Assembly (NCBI GenBank): GCA_022376465.1
Contig: JACDTU010000010.1
Coordinates: 806,001-870,000 of the forward strand
From: Cubamyces lactineus
Taxonomy: Eukaryota > Basidiomycota > Agaricomycetes > Polyporales > Polyporaceae
Direction: 5' to 3'
DNA length: 64,000 nt
The notes beneath the pieces were generated by a model. That model was given only the letters and a program-made list of their open reading frames with translations, did no database searches and was not told the DNA's origin. Below, in pieces: positions 22,290-34,067 of the stretch. Positions within the stretch are counted from its first letter, which is position 1. Each line of letters starts with the position of its first letter. The position numbers and the translations under genes were made by a program.

Positions 22290-23259
22290 ATGGGCTTATA
22301 CTCGTCATATTACTCCTATGGGCTGCCTACTTTCCTTGCTGTAGTCGTTGCTCTCTACCTTCTGTTCACTGGTCCGCACTCCGCATTCTATGCATACGCA
22401 GGAGACATCAACTGACGAACGGCAATATACTCGCAGGTTCTGGAGAAGCGTTCAATGTTGGCCAGTTCCTTGAAGAGACAAGCCCATATGCGTGGGCATC
22501 TACAGGAATCGGTCTTTGCATTGGCCTGAGCGTCCTTGGTGCCGGATGGTACGTGCTTGCTTGCTTGACTGCGCGCCGCATGACACAAACTTCTTTTGCA
22601 GGGGTATCTTCATCACAGGTGCCTCAATATTGGGTGGTGGTGTGAGGGCACCTCGCATCAGGACTAAGAATCTCATCAGGTACGTGAGCCCTATCCTCCG
22701 ATTTATTCGCTGTACTCACTCGCATCAAGTATCATCTTCTGTGAAGTTGTGGCTATATACGGCGTCGTGAGTTCAGGCTACTTTTGGACATCGTCTTCTC
22801 TCACTCAACGTGACGTCAAAGATTATCGGTATTGTGTACTCCGCAAGAGTGAGCCACATAGCCGACACGCTTCTGTACACGCGAGAGAACTACTTCACCG
22901 GTATGTATCCCAGAGTGCTGTACGTTCTATGTATTCACGCGGTTGGGACAGGCTACGCGCTCTTCTGGGGAGGCCTAACAGTTGGTGCTTGCAACCTACT
23001 CTGTGGCGTCTCTGTCGGTATCGCCGGCTCCACTGCTGCCCTCGCCGACGCTGCCGACCCAGACCTGTTTGTGAAGATCTTGATTGTCGAGGTATTCGGC
23101 AGTATCATGGGTCTATTCGGCCTCATTGGTACGTGAAAGAGCATATATAGGTCGGACGGGACACTCATGATTCTCACAGTCGGCCTTCTCATGATCAGTC
23201 AAGCGAGCGAATTCACTGCGGCCGCGCCGGCGGCGGTCGTCTCTCCGTTTGTACACTGA
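22290..23259 (+). CDS. VMA16: V-type proton ATPase subunit c'' (proteolipid)
   Basis: Proteolipid ring subunit of the vacuolar H+-ATPase. Seven exons (22290-22371, 22437-22548, 22602-22679, 22730-22766, 22822-22900, 22952-23128, 23180-23259) give 214 aa, matching the family. Five hydrophobic segments are visible: the N-terminal one, [21 protein letters not shown], the one with FCEVVAIYG containing the essential buried glutamate (about residue 96), [20 protein letters not shown] and [20 protein letters not shown]. The last carries a second glutamate. The ATG at 22290 gives [16 protein letters not shown] longer in-frame extension upstream is open but looks non-coding. The protein would work with the CLC exchanger 2 kb away in acidifying endomembranes, though this neighbourhood may be chance. 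Confidence 0.95.
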
Positions 23260-23921
23260 GTAGATTCTTATCTGCTCACGGCACTCATAATACCCTGCTT
23301 GGACAATCTGGCTACAGCTTGACCGACATATTGAGAATTGAAGGTGTTTCTCGTAAGAACTCATCGCGAAGGTATGAAGTGGCCTTTCACTACCTTGGCC
23401 TATACATGCCCAAGAAACTGCCGGGTATAGATCTCAAAACTGACCTGACTCTGGCGTGCAATACGTGTGACAAGACCGGCCGCTGACTCACCGCCATATT
23501 CATACACCTCAATCATTAGCTTCAAGAGCGTCAGTTCGAATATGCATACACACGCTCTTCGTAACATCATCAAGAGCTAGGAACCGGCTCAAGATGAATG
23601 CCTCACTTCAAGATTCGCAGGGATCATCTATCACCGACATTGCCTCATTGTTGGACGATGAGGTCGTGTGAGATCGTGTGTCGCTCATGCTTCAGCCCCA
23701 TATGTATTGCAGATGGTAAGGGTCATAGAGTCGTCGACGAAGGAGCGAACAGCCCATCACAGAATGTCAATACGGTTCAAATGTAAGGCGTATCATTGAA
23801 CATCATATGATCATGTCGATAGTATTCAAACTAGCACAGAGCTTGCCTCTAGTATCCACTCGGAATGCAGCGCAAGGACAACTCCACTATCGCGACCCCG
23901 TGTAAGACCCGGCTGATCTGC
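23260..23921. other. Convergent 3' region VMA16 / Kre9-like gene A
   Basis: About 0.66 kb without a recognisable gene. Confidence 0.5.
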
Positions 23922-24439
23922 CTAGTTGGTGATCGTGAACTTGGGCGAGGTGTTCCCCGAGTCACCGAAGACTATATGAACAGCCGGTAAGCATCCACTG
24001 CTCGCATGCTGCGTACTATTGAAGTGATGATACTCACGAACAACGACGTAGTCGTCGCGGGGCGTGACGCTCGGGACGTCGACACTGATACTTCCAGCCG
24101 TGATCGGGAAGTTCGTAGCGAGCGGGTGCTCTACGCGACAATCCGTGTCAGCGATGTCCACAAAGACGGATCCGTAAGGTAGCACGTACTGGTGTCGAGG
24201 TGCTCGTCCTCACTGCCGTCCTCGATGTAACCGAGAAGAATGAGTCCGGTCTGGTTCGCGTTGGCTGGGGGAATGTTGGTCGTATCCCAGGTCACGATCT
24301 GCGTCGTGCCAGCCGTCCACACGTCGCCCGCCTTGGGCGAGGTGATCGGAGGGCTGAAAACGATGCCGGGGGCAGCGCTGACCGCGGTCGCGGCGGCGAC
24401 AAGAGCGGTGACGATTGCAGTGAACTTGTTGGCGAACAT
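23922..24439 (-). CDS. Small secreted Kre9/Knh1-like (Ser-Thr-rich GPI-anchored family) protein, copy A
   Basis: A 130-aa protein in three exons (24190-24439, 24038-24130, 23922-23971). A clear signal peptide (MFANKFTAIVTALVAAATAVSAA) is followed by a single immunoglobulin-like domain with the family pattern GIVFSPPITSP, VWTAGTTQIVTWDTT, NQTGLILLG, NFPITAGSISVDVP and DDYVVVLFGDSGNTSP. This matches the domain shared by Kre9/Knh1 and the Ser-Thr-rich GPI-anchored family of fungal walls. The protein ends FTITN without a Ser/Thr stalk or GPI signal, so it is probably soluble. Its exon lengths (250, 93 and 50 nt) are identical to copy B, 2.2 kb away. Function is unknown; a wall or secreted role is inferred. 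Confidence 0.85.
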
Positions 24440-26139
24440 AGTGAGGCTGGGGTACTGCGGGGTGTCTATGGCTGAACACTGAGGCTTCAATCGCAGGCTT
24501 GAGGTGCTTATATACGTCCTAGAGAGCCGAGGTCACATCGGTAAGGATGCTCGGGCGGCGCCCAAGGGCAAAGGATCTACTACGCGAGGGCTTTGCTCCG
24601 TGATGGTGTGAAGTTTATGTGAAGTCGTCGTCGTCTTCCGACAACAGCTATCGTAACATGGAGTGCCGTGTTATTTCAATTCTGCAACATCTGCCTACGT
24701 AGCTTGCCTGTGGTCCCTGTTCTTAGTCCCGGGGATATCCTGATGTACATACCAACTATACTCACACGATTGCCTGTGGTCGACGTTTGATGTTCACGGT
24801 AGTTGATAGCATGGCGTGCTAGTATCCTTACTGGGAGCCATGTCCACACTCAGCGCAGATGCCGTGAGAGCAGCTGTGTAGTGTGGTCCATCAATTATGG
24901 CATACCGCGCGCAATGACGGGCGTCCTTACAACTGATGGAGCAGTACAGGCTCATGCGCGAGTCTTGTCAGTCAACAATTATACGAAATTCTTCTCTACG
25001 GTCTTTCTAACGCATCAACACGCTTCGATGAGCGAAACACTGGATTCCTTGGCAAGACAGATCGTTCGAGACGCGTCAGCGAGCGGCCCACAGCATTGAG
25101 CGCATACGTGCGACTTACGATGCCCGGACACCCCTGCGTTGTACCAGACGGACTACTGCGATCCGTACTTATGCATGCGGTTGCCGTGGGACGCGCGTCC
25201 AATTTCGCGAGACGCGTCGCCAAAGCCCAAGGTCACGTGGGTCGCGTTGGCCAGCTGTAGCTCCGATAAACTCGGAGCGGATTCAGAGCGTTCTCATGCC
25301 GGAGCCTGCTTTGATTCTGTACCACCTCTGTAACGTATACGATGGGCTGGTAACACAACAATAAGTATACGTGCATATTTTCCCGAAGAGTATGCTTCGA
25401 CTCCGGGTAGAGTACACATGTTGCTCGTGCACGAGCGCCGATACACGACTTGGACACTTCTGATTACGATTCAATCACTGGGCATCCTTGGGATTGCACT
25501 CACAGCCGAAGATGCATTCTCATGAGCACGGCATGTCACGAACTTGGGCATAATATAAGCTGACGGCTTTTAAGCCTGAGAAGTTGACCTGATACACAGC
25601 TCAAGCTAGTTTGCCGCTACTATAGAACCGACATGGCAGATCATACGAATATCGCTTCTAGACACGAATCTGGCTCGAGGTACAGCCGTCTTCTAGGCTG
25701 TAAACGTCAGGAAGATGAGTGGAGCCTTGGTTCAAGCTGCCCCCACTGTATGTGCCGCCGAAAATTAATCAGTCTCGTCTCTCAACGGTAACAGACCTAC
25801 CACGCTCCGCTGGAGGTGTGTGGAAATGTGTCATAGCCGGTCGCTCCAAATATTATCATCCATACGGGCACGTCACACGTGCTGCAAACTTCAAACGAGG
25901 ATGACGAGGTTGACAAGGTTGTCAACAAACCTAGCCAAAATATCGAAAGCCACCACCACAATATGTGAACTGCGTATTTATTTGCAGGCTTCGCGAACAG
26001 CGGTCTCAACAAAAGCCCTTACGCGGTTGTGAATCACATTGATAACATGCAGATCAGTCGTGAGTACAGCGTCCATACGAATGTCAACGTAAAGACATTC
26101 CCGTCATTGCCGTGGTCGTATAACGAGGGAGCAATCCTT
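24440..26139. other. Spacer between the two Kre9-like copies
   Basis: About 1.7 kb with no convincing gene. The part next to gene A (up to about 25.3 kb) resembles the upstream region of gene B, for example the shared ATGGCATACCGC at 24898-24909 and near 27064. The part from 25.4 to 26.1 kb holds nothing I recognise. Confidence 0.5.
24509..24514 (-). promoter_or_regulatory. TATA box of Kre9-like gene A
   Basis: TATATA about 70 bp upstream of the ATG. A comparable element lies in the same region before copy B. Confidence 0.5.
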
Positions 26140-26648
26140 TTAGTTGGTGATCGTGAACTGGGGCGAAGTGTTGCCAGAGTCACCGAAGACTGTACGAGCA
26201 GCGCGTAAGTACCGGCCCTTCGCGCATTAATTAGGCATTACTCACGGACAACAACGTAGTCATCGCGGGGCGTGACGTCCGGAACCTCAACGCTGACGGA
26301 CCCGGCGGTGATCGGGAAGTTCACAGCGAGCGGGTTCTCTGTAAATTTCGTCATGTCAGCGACGGCCCTGCGAACAATCCAGCGGATACAACACGTACGG
26401 GTGTCGAGGTGCTCATCATCGCTGCCGTCCTCGATGAAACCGAGGAGGATCAGCCCGGTCTGGTTAGCGTTGGCGGCGGGAATGTTGGTCGTGTCCCAGG
26501 TGACGGTCTGCGTCGACCCGATCGTCCACACTTGACCTGCCGTGGGTGAGGTGACCGGCGGGCTGAAGACGATGCCGGGGGCAGCACTGACGGTGGCCGC
26601 CGCGGCGACGAGGGCGGTGACAATAGCAGTGAATTTGTTGGCGAACAT
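26140..26648 (-). CDS. Small secreted Kre9/Knh1-like protein, copy B
   Basis: Paralogue of copy A, also 130 aa, with exons 26399-26648, 26246-26338 and 26140-26189. The signal peptide (MFANKFTAIVTALVAAAATVSAA) and the domain GIVFSPPVTSP, VTWDTTNIP, NQTGLILLGFIEDGSDDEHLDT, NFPITAGSVSVEVP and DDYVVVLFGDSGNTSP are nearly the same as in A, with scattered conservative changes. Both copies are intact, so both are probably expressed. The conserved reading frames with substitutions suggest selection since duplication. Function is unknown. Confidence 0.85.
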
Positions 26649-28220
26649 GGTGAGGCTGGTTGGAGCTTGGTGATAGCGAACAGAGGACTGTGGGGTGTCT
26701 GTAGCTGAACACTGAGGATTATGCCGCAAGCACAAAGGCCTTTTATACGCCTCGAAGGACCGAGCTCCGACGGCGAGGATGCTCATGCAGCGCTCCAGAG
26801 CACAAACAATATGCTTCACGAAGGCTACGCTCCGTGATGATGTGACGTCGATGTGAAGTTGTCGTCTTTCGCAAGCAGTTGTCGTAACGCAAAACGGCGT
26901 CCCATTTTAGTCTTGCGGCGTGTATCCCCCGGCGTGTATAATCCAGGTCGAAGTTGGATGAGCATGGCGTTGGGGAGCATGGCGCATTAGGACCTAACCG
27001 GGTAGCAAGTCCGCATTGAGTGCGAATGCCGCGTGAGCACCTACGGCGATGTGGTGCATCACTTATGGCATACCGCACTTAGAAGACTTGTGTGCGTACC
27101 TGATAGAGCGGGCAGAACGCGAAGTCCCTCTATGCGGTGTCTCCGGCGGACTTACACGCTTCGGCGAACCACTGGCACACTGGGTTGAATGATGCTTGGC
27201 TTGCAAATTCCTTCAAGTTGGACTAGCAACCAAAACTTCCTGGTACAACTGTCGCCTGTAGACCTGGAGAACTTTCCTGCGCCGTACTAGAAGGTTACCA
27301 GACTGACAGCGACGATCGCGAGTCGTATACTACTCGTAGATGCCGACACGGAGCGCGCGAGAACCGTAGATATCACGTGCGTCGCGTCGACCTGGTATGG
27401 CTCCGATTACCTCGGAGAAATCCCTTCTCATTCTCACTCCCTGACTGCGGGCCTGGCAGTGCCACCACTGCCAGCCATCTCTCAGTGAAGCATCTGCGTC
27501 TTCGATTCCTACAAGACCACCGTGACCGGCACTGGTACCGTTGTGGAACGGCCAAATGACACTCTGGAAGCGCAACCGCACATGTGCGTGCATTAATAGT
27601 ACGCTTCAAGTTCGACTGCAGTGATTGATTTACCCGTACGCGTGCTAAGCATATGCATGGCTGCAGCCTGCATGCAAGTGGGTACCGACGGCGACTGACA
27701 AACCCACCTCTTATTAGCCTGCTTTTCTAATTCTGTGTACGTTGTTCTTTCCCCTTCCTGAGAAACCCTCCTTGCTGATGGTCACGAACAAGGCTTCTTC
27801 TGTGCCGCACGTTCCCTAGAAGACCATGGCGTGCTCGTTGATTGGTGTCGGCTTGCTGATGCCTTGTCGGAGGCATGGCCCAACTCTCGGTGTTAGTCCT
27901 CAGGCGGCGCATGATGGATAAACCCCATGCGACTCTGCGAGACCTTGCGTCATCCCACTGATTCCCACGACGACAGTCGAGCAACTGAGATGCCGAGAGG
28001 ATACGCGGCAGACCGACTCCACATATACACCGAGCCGTGAGAGGTAAGCAAAGCATGTTTACGTATAACTCAGTGGTTGTACAAAGGATGGTGGTGGCAA
28101 CATCTAGAACTACACAGTTCGTTGTACGACAACTTTTGGCCCGCGCCTTCCTACTTTCTGGGGGTATCGTCCAGTCCAGTTCATCCAGTCCAGTCCATGC
28201 CGAGCCGACGACGAGACACT
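26649..28220. other. Intergenic region upstream of Kre9-like gene B
   Basis: About 1.6 kb. The first 0.4-0.8 kb is the duplicated upstream region. The rest, 27.4-28.2 kb, holds no gene I can support. Confidence 0.45.
26741..26747 (-). promoter_or_regulatory. TATA box of Kre9-like gene B
   Basis: TATAAAA on the minus strand about 93 bp upstream of the ATG. Confidence 0.5.
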
Positions 28221-29709
28221 CTAGGCGAGCTGGGCGAAGCCGACTGCGTTCTTGTCGAACGAGAACGCGGTGTAGACGTTCTTCATGAAGCTGTCGCCGA
28301 GCAGCCAGACGTTGCTGCCAAGGCCGATGTCCTGGCCAGCGAGCGCGCCGACGCACTTGCCTGAGCCACTCGAGGTCTCACCGAGGTTGAAGCTGCGGAT
28401 AGTACCGGTGAGCAAGGCTGCACCACGAGGATTACAGGCGCGAGAAAATCACTTACTTGTCGGCGCTGATCTGCCACTGCTTGCCGCCCCAGCTGAAAGA
28501 CACGGTGGGGGGCGAGTTGCAGGGGAAGGAGTAGTAGCCATTCTCCGAGTCGTACACGGCCGAGCCGCTCACGCTCCTGTAGAACGTGCGCACGGCAGAG
28601 GGCGGGCCGTACATGATCGTGGTGCCGCTGTCGATGATGGTCTCGAAGTTGGACACGGCGGCCTTGTTACCGACGTACGCCTTCGCGCCGGTGATCTGCC
28701 AGAAGCCGCTCGACTGGTCGACATTGTGGTACTCGATCGACCCCGTGTAGAGGTCGCTGTCGGTGCCGCCGAGGTAGAGCTCAGAGCCAGAGGAGGCGAG
28801 CTTGAAGCCGAAGACACCTTGCTCGACGGCGCCCTGCTGGATAGCGGCGTTGAAGAAGGGGTTCTGTAGGCGATGCGAGGTCAGATGAGCCTCCTAAAAT
28901 GCGCGCGCCATGCAACTGACCTCGCCGAGGTTAGAGATGGCGGGGTATGCAAGGCCCAAGATACCGTCGATCGGGTCACCAGCGAAGCTGCTAGAAAGAG
29001 TGGTGACGGGGGAGAAGTACTGGTTCTTGACGGTCACACCAGCGACGTCGACTGCGTGACAGTAAGCATTTTGTCCGTTATGACAGAAGGGAAGTACTGA
29101 CCAGTGTCGGTGTAGACGGGGCCTGAAACGGTCGAACCATCGCCGTACTCGATGGAGAAGGTACCACTCTTCTTGGAGCTAGTCGAGGACGAAGACGCGG
29201 TGTACTTCCTCTTCGGGGAGCAGGTGGAACTGCGGCAAGAAGAGGAAGGGATCCAGAGATCGGATGAGCCGGTGTCGAAGTCGATGAGGAAGGACTGGCC
29301 GGGGGTACCGATGGAGATCGTGCCCGCCCACTCAAGGTCGTCCTCCTCGTCGGTGAGCGGCTCGCTCTGGCGCTTAGTGAGGTTCGCAATGGGAACAACG
29401 GGCTTGATTTCAGCACCCTCGTTGAACGCATGGCGGCCGACGTTCTTCTCGAGGTTGATCAAGTTCGCCCGGTGCTTGCTGGAATCAGCTATAGGTGAGC
29501 ACTTGGCCACTCTAAACGGCATGTTAGTCAACATACTTGATGGTCTTGGCCGTCGAGAGGATGGCCTTCTCATGGTTGAAGGTGCCGTCCGCGTTGGTGA
29601 GCGAGGAGCGCTTCTGGAGGGGAATGCGGATGCCCGACTTCTCCTGGATGGGGCTCGCAGCGGCGATGAGCGCGAGGGCGACGGTGATCAAGGAAGCCTT
29701 GCAGAACAT
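28221..29709 (-). CDS. Secreted pepsin-like aspartic protease (family A1, polyporopepsin type)
   Basis: Secreted acid endopeptidase of 419 aa in five exons (29537-29709, 29102-29478, 28921-29051, 28457-28863, 28221-28392). A signal peptide (MFCKASLITVALALIAAASP) leads a propeptide that ends in a KR pair at residues 93-94, a likely Kex2 site. Both catalytic motifs are intact: D126-T-G-S-S (followed by DLWIPS) and D305-S-G-T-T. The flap region YGDGSTVSG and the C-terminal LLGDSFMKNVYTAF are also present. Residue order and the missing cysteine pairs around the first Asp resemble polyporopepsin (Irpex rennet). The acceptors of introns 1 and 4 were chosen because nearby AGs break the frame. Confidence 0.94.
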
Positions 29710-32343
29710 GTTTGCGGCGATGAGGAGATGAGACTCGAAAGACCGGTGAAGGGCGTTGGCAGGTACTTCAGGAGGAGAGGACCTGAGGAACCCTGGGGCA
29801 ACACCCTGCAGGCTTTATACTCGGAGGCTACTGCGATGGTCGTGTGGTTCCGGCGGTGGCCGCATGTGGATGTAGAGCGTCGTCGGACGAGAAAATGGGC
29901 CGCCGGACATCTGGCGTGCGATGGGAGTTCATTCGCCCGATGAGCTTCTTCTCCACAACGAAGGTCCCGGGGCTGGTTAGCTGATGGCAGTAGCATGGAC
30001 AAGCAGCGCCTCGATCGCGCAGCGTCTGGTGGTGCCCATGCGGTCAGCGCGCCGCGTTGTCATCTCCAGGTGCATCCACATGTCTGTGCTTGATTCCGTA
30101 GCGAGCAGACGTCCATATCGCATGTCCCCGTTGGGAGAAGAAGCTGGAGGAGAGCTCGGTGGCGTCGCTCACAGCCGCCGGTGCGAATGGGACGTGATCG
30201 ACGCGACCCACGTGCTCGCGTCCTCGCCCAGATCGTGCAGTGCGATTGCCGGCCTATCTCTTCCCGCTCTCTCCCCGTACTTACGTCCGACAGCCTCTCT
30301 TCTCTTCGCCATGGCCGCCATCGCCTTCTCGGTGCTGGTAGTCCATGCAAGATGACATAGATGCACTTCCAACTCGCCACAGTCCTAGCCGACGTTGACA
30401 CACCGCTGCATCCACGCGTTCAGGGCGAGGCTCTACGACCTTTGACCTCCAACTCCGCACTCCTGACCAGGTCACCACATGCCCACCAAGAACAATGTTG
30501 CCCGAGGAAAGCTCCAGATACGTTGCTGTTGTCAGCGTCAGCGGTCGCTTCTACCTCCGGAACTGTCATTCAACGGTGTGCATCATGTGGAAACCGTGAT
30601 CTGCCTACGGAAGGTATGCATGATCCCGCTGTCGTAGTCTCGCGTGCGATGCAATCATCTCCACGCCTGCGCGCACTGCGCTCTCAGGTGTTGGTTGGTG
30701 CTCTAGGTGAGTTCGCAAACATCTCTACGTCTGAGCACCTGCTAAGGACATGTTCACTTTTCTGTGCACTTCTGTTCCCGGTCGGGCGCATAGCCGTAGC
30801 GGGATGTCCCATGCGACCTCGGAGAGAGTCTTGTGCTTCTCTTTACAGCCACGGGTGCTTCCTGACGTTAAACGCCTACTTGCGTAATGGTCGGACGGAC
30901 CTCCTACCGTTATCTCAGTACGCGTGTCCACCTAGCTTGCATGCTCGTCCATTTCTACAATCAGTGTCTGCGCATAGTTCATACCAGATTGTCCTTCGCC
31001 CGACTAAGAGGGCGAAGCGTCGCTACCGCCACACACACAGCCGTTATCTGCGCCTCACAGGAAAGCAGTCCAAGGCAACAGCAACGGCGCATTGGCAGCA
31101 CGCTCACGTTGATCACAGCCATGGAAGGCCCTCGAACTCTACCAACAACTGCCAGCAGACGACACCCATATGCATCTCGGGTTCGCTTGTCTCATCACGC
31201 CCCTTGTAAGTCGTCGCGACTTCCATCTCACCCGTGATTTGCAGGAACCGCTGACGTCCGCAACAACATGGCGTCGGCTGCGTTGTAGATACGACGCCAT
31301 GCTGCGCCCGGTGCGCGAGCTTCTGCATACACTCGACTCTCGAGGAGGACCCTTAGCATGTGCTGCTATGCCACGCGTGGTGCAGTCCTGCCTCGATTTC
31401 TGGTCGGGAGCCCCCGAGATCCATGTGCGGCATTTCGTGCAGACGTGCAGACAGACGGGGCAGGCAGCGTCCCCGGTCAGACGTTGCTGGCATTTCTATC
31501 CGAACGAGACCTATCGTGTCCTCGACGAGCACGACATGGTGCCATACGTGCACCTAGCGCTCCCCGAGCGGAGGGGTCCTGGCACCATGCTGCTCAACCC
31601 GGACGTAGGTCTCGGTACGGCCTCTGCGAGCCTATGTAGTTCACCCCGACTAAGTTGTCGCCATCTAGACAACCGGACGTGTCGGGCCCGGCGGGCACGG
31701 CGTTGGTCCATGTATACAATGATGATGGCGACGAAGATAAGTACAATGCCGGCTTCGGGCGGTGCACTGGCTCTCGCCTGTACGCACGTCGTGCTTCGCC
31801 GAATCGCCCTCGGAGTGCAGAGGAGCCATAACAGTGTATATCATCATCAGCGACCTATGCAGTGCCGTCGGGTGCATCACCATATGCTACTGCGCTCGTA
31901 CCGCCGTTCGCACATCATACAGTGTGCACTCAATGTATCGCGCTGTCTGACGACGACGTTCGAGACCGAGCTGACCAGCATCAAACGCGCGACCGACGAC
32001 ACTCCGAGGACGATGGCGGTCGGTAACTCCCATCACCGACCCAGACGCTGCAGATAACGGTACCCGCACTGTGTCCCCGGGACGCACGAGACCTAGTGGT
32101 TGGCGTTGGTGCCATATGGTGTATGCTCGCCATTGTCCGGGTTCATACACAACTTCGCATGTGATTGGCAAGCCAGTAATAGTGATACACCATCGTATAC
32201 AGCCTTCCTATGAATATGGTTCCAAGCCTCCCCGATCACAGCCCGCCCAAAGCAGAGAGCAAGCGTCCAAGATGCGTGGTATATCGTGTTTCGTCTCCTT
32301 CCTCCCTCCGGGCCTATGGCGACCAAGCCTCTCTCGAGACTGC
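29710..32343. other. Long intergenic region with one unexplained ORF
   Basis: About 2.6 kb. The plus-strand frame from ATG 31299 to a stop at 32057 stays open for about 250 codons. Its first hundred residues (SCLDFWSGAPEIHVRHF, RRCWHFYPNETYRVLDEHDMV, PYVHLALPERRGPGTMLLNP) look protein-like, while the rest is Arg/Cys-rich and looks random. It may be an exon of an unknown gene or a remnant. Nothing else is recognisable. Confidence 0.3.
29814..29819 (-). promoter_or_regulatory. TATA box of the aspartic protease gene
   Basis: TATAAA on the minus strand about 105 bp upstream of the ATG. Confidence 0.5.
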
Positions 32344-34067
32344 TCACTTGTGCTCCTCGAAGGGATTCTCTGCGTACTCCAAGTCATCGTCGTCGCTCGG
32401 TCTTGTCGGCGGAGGCGAGTTCGCGTTCAGCAGCGACACCGGCCGTTTCGGCAGCAGCCCTATCTTGGCTACACGGTGCCCGCTCTCAATCAGCCATCTG
32501 CCCAATTTCAGCACCGCAAGGAAAGGGTTTGCTACTCACCAGCGTTGACTGGGCTGCCGCTTGACGTCGGAGGCGGCCTTGGCACATCTCCTGACGGCCG
32601 CGGAGACGCAGCGGGCGACCTTTGCTGAGTCGCTGCGGAAGGCGGGGTTGTCGCCCGCCCAGGCGAGCCACCACCAGGGGCCTGCAGCGACGACGCAGCA
32701 GGCACAGCATGGACAGGGGTCGGCTGTACTGGTGGCGCATCGAGGTCGTAGCCTCGGGGTTGTGAGGCAGGGGGACTGCTCAGCGAGATGGGCGGCTCGA
32801 GCGCAGGGCTGGGTTCCGGCTCGCCGTAGTAGTGCTGCTGGTACGCTTGCGAGGCGGTGTGCCGGTCGAGCTGAGTGGGAGGTGCGGAGCCCCATTGGGG
32901 TACGGTATTCGATGACTGCCCGGTGTTCCTGCAGGCACGGGATGTCAACTGTGAGCATTTATACGTAAGAATCGAAGGAGGGGAACCAACCGAGAGGTCT
33001 CGTATTCGTTGATCTTCGCCTTCACTTTCGACACGATCGAGCTGAAGGTACGCTTGCCGCCTGTGCATCCCACACAACAGTCAGCACGATGCGTACCAGA
33101 GAAGACAGGCATCCGCGCACTTTCAGCAATCTGCCCCATCGTCCGCTGCAACTCCTCCAGGTCTGTCCTCCTTTCGGCTGGAGGGGGACGCGGCTGGCCC
33201 TCTGGGCTGCGGCGCGCCTGGTACGGTACATTGATCTGATCCCGTCGCGGCCAAGAGTTTCCCGTCGCGTGTCTCTGTTGTTGCTGTTGGTCTTCGAGCA
33301 TGAGTTGTCGGGCGAGTTGTTCGTCCAAATCCAACGACGGTTGTTCTGCCTATCACATACAACATTCGACCTATGAGCTGAAGATCAAGGAATGCATTCA
33401 TACCTGTGTTGTCCCCTGCTGCGTCGAGACGTATTCCGGGTCACTCATGCCCAGAAGGATGTCCACAGCGCGTTCTTGATCGCCATTCACGGAATCCAAC
33501 ACCGACTGACTATCCAGTCCCGAACCACAACGAGAAGTAGAGTTGAGATACCACATAGCATGGCTGCGAACGAAGGGAAGGTACGCACAGAACTGTAACA
33601 TCGAAATCGGGAAACATCGAGCGGAGCGACGCAACCTGCGGGCTCACTTGGGCCTGCTCCTCCGTGTTATCGGCGCCCGGGTTCGCATGGGTGCTCAGCG
33701 GGGCGGCCACAGTAGCCGTCATCGTGTCTTCGTCGGGACGCGGGGGCAGCGCGGGGGTCGGTTCGTCGGTGTCGAAGAAAGGGTTCGTGCTCTGGCTCTG
33801 AACCGCGTCCGCGTCCGTGCGCGCCGCAGCCTGTGCCAGTGCGTGGGCGTGAGGTTCTGCATCAGGAAGGGAAGTCGCATGGGCAGTTGTACTGTTCCCG
33901 TCCGCCAAATCCGGTGATGTGCGGGGCTCGTCTCCGGAGGCCACCCGCGCGGGGTTGTCGTTATTACTGGGAGCAGAGCTCTCCTGGTCCGAATTCACAC
34001 CGCTAGGATGTGCCGCGGCGCTTGTGGGCATGGCGTCTGCCGCAGGGTCCTCGTTTATGACAGACAT
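32344..34067 (-). CDS. CUE-domain protein (Cue5-like ubiquitin-binding adaptor)
   Basis: A 473-aa protein in six exons (33589-34067, 33404-33509, 33097-33349, 32991-33060, 32540-32928, 32344-32468). The acidic, disordered N-terminus is followed by a CUE domain split by an intron: VASLRSMFPDFDVTVLQSVLDSV, then NGDQERAVDILLGMSDPEY. The MFP and di-leucine (ILL) positions that contact ubiquitin are present. Then DEQLARQLMLEDQQQQQ and a helix GKRTFSSIVSKVKAKINEYE, features shared with fungal Cue5. The C-terminal half is Pro/Ser/Gln-rich and ends with DDDDLEYAENPFEEHK. Yeast Cue5 links ubiquitinated aggregates to Atg8; the C-terminal acidic-aromatic LEYAENPF may be comparable to an Atg8-interacting motif, but that is inference. 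Confidence 0.88.

Larger units (their letters stand above)
23922..24911 (-). repeat. Segmental duplication, unit A (Kre9-like gene plus upstream region)
   Basis: Coding exons, intron positions and much of the upstream region match unit B at 26140-27080 in the same orientation. Shared upstream blocks include the stretch around GCTCCGTGATG and the ATGGCATACCGC block. Similarity may continue to about 25.3 kb. Confidence 0.7.
26140..27080 (-). repeat. Segmental duplication, unit B
   Basis: Second copy of the Kre9-like gene with its upstream region, in tandem with unit A; see the entry at 23922-24911. Weaker similarity seems to run on to about 27.4 kb, where GCTCCGATTACCTCGGAG compares with GCTCCGATAAACTCGGAG near 25.26 kb. 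Confidence 0.7.

Noticed and set aside
27330..27610. Possible remnant of another secreted-protein gene
   Set aside because: The short frames show no family motif; the only clear similarity is non-coding, to the other duplicated flank.
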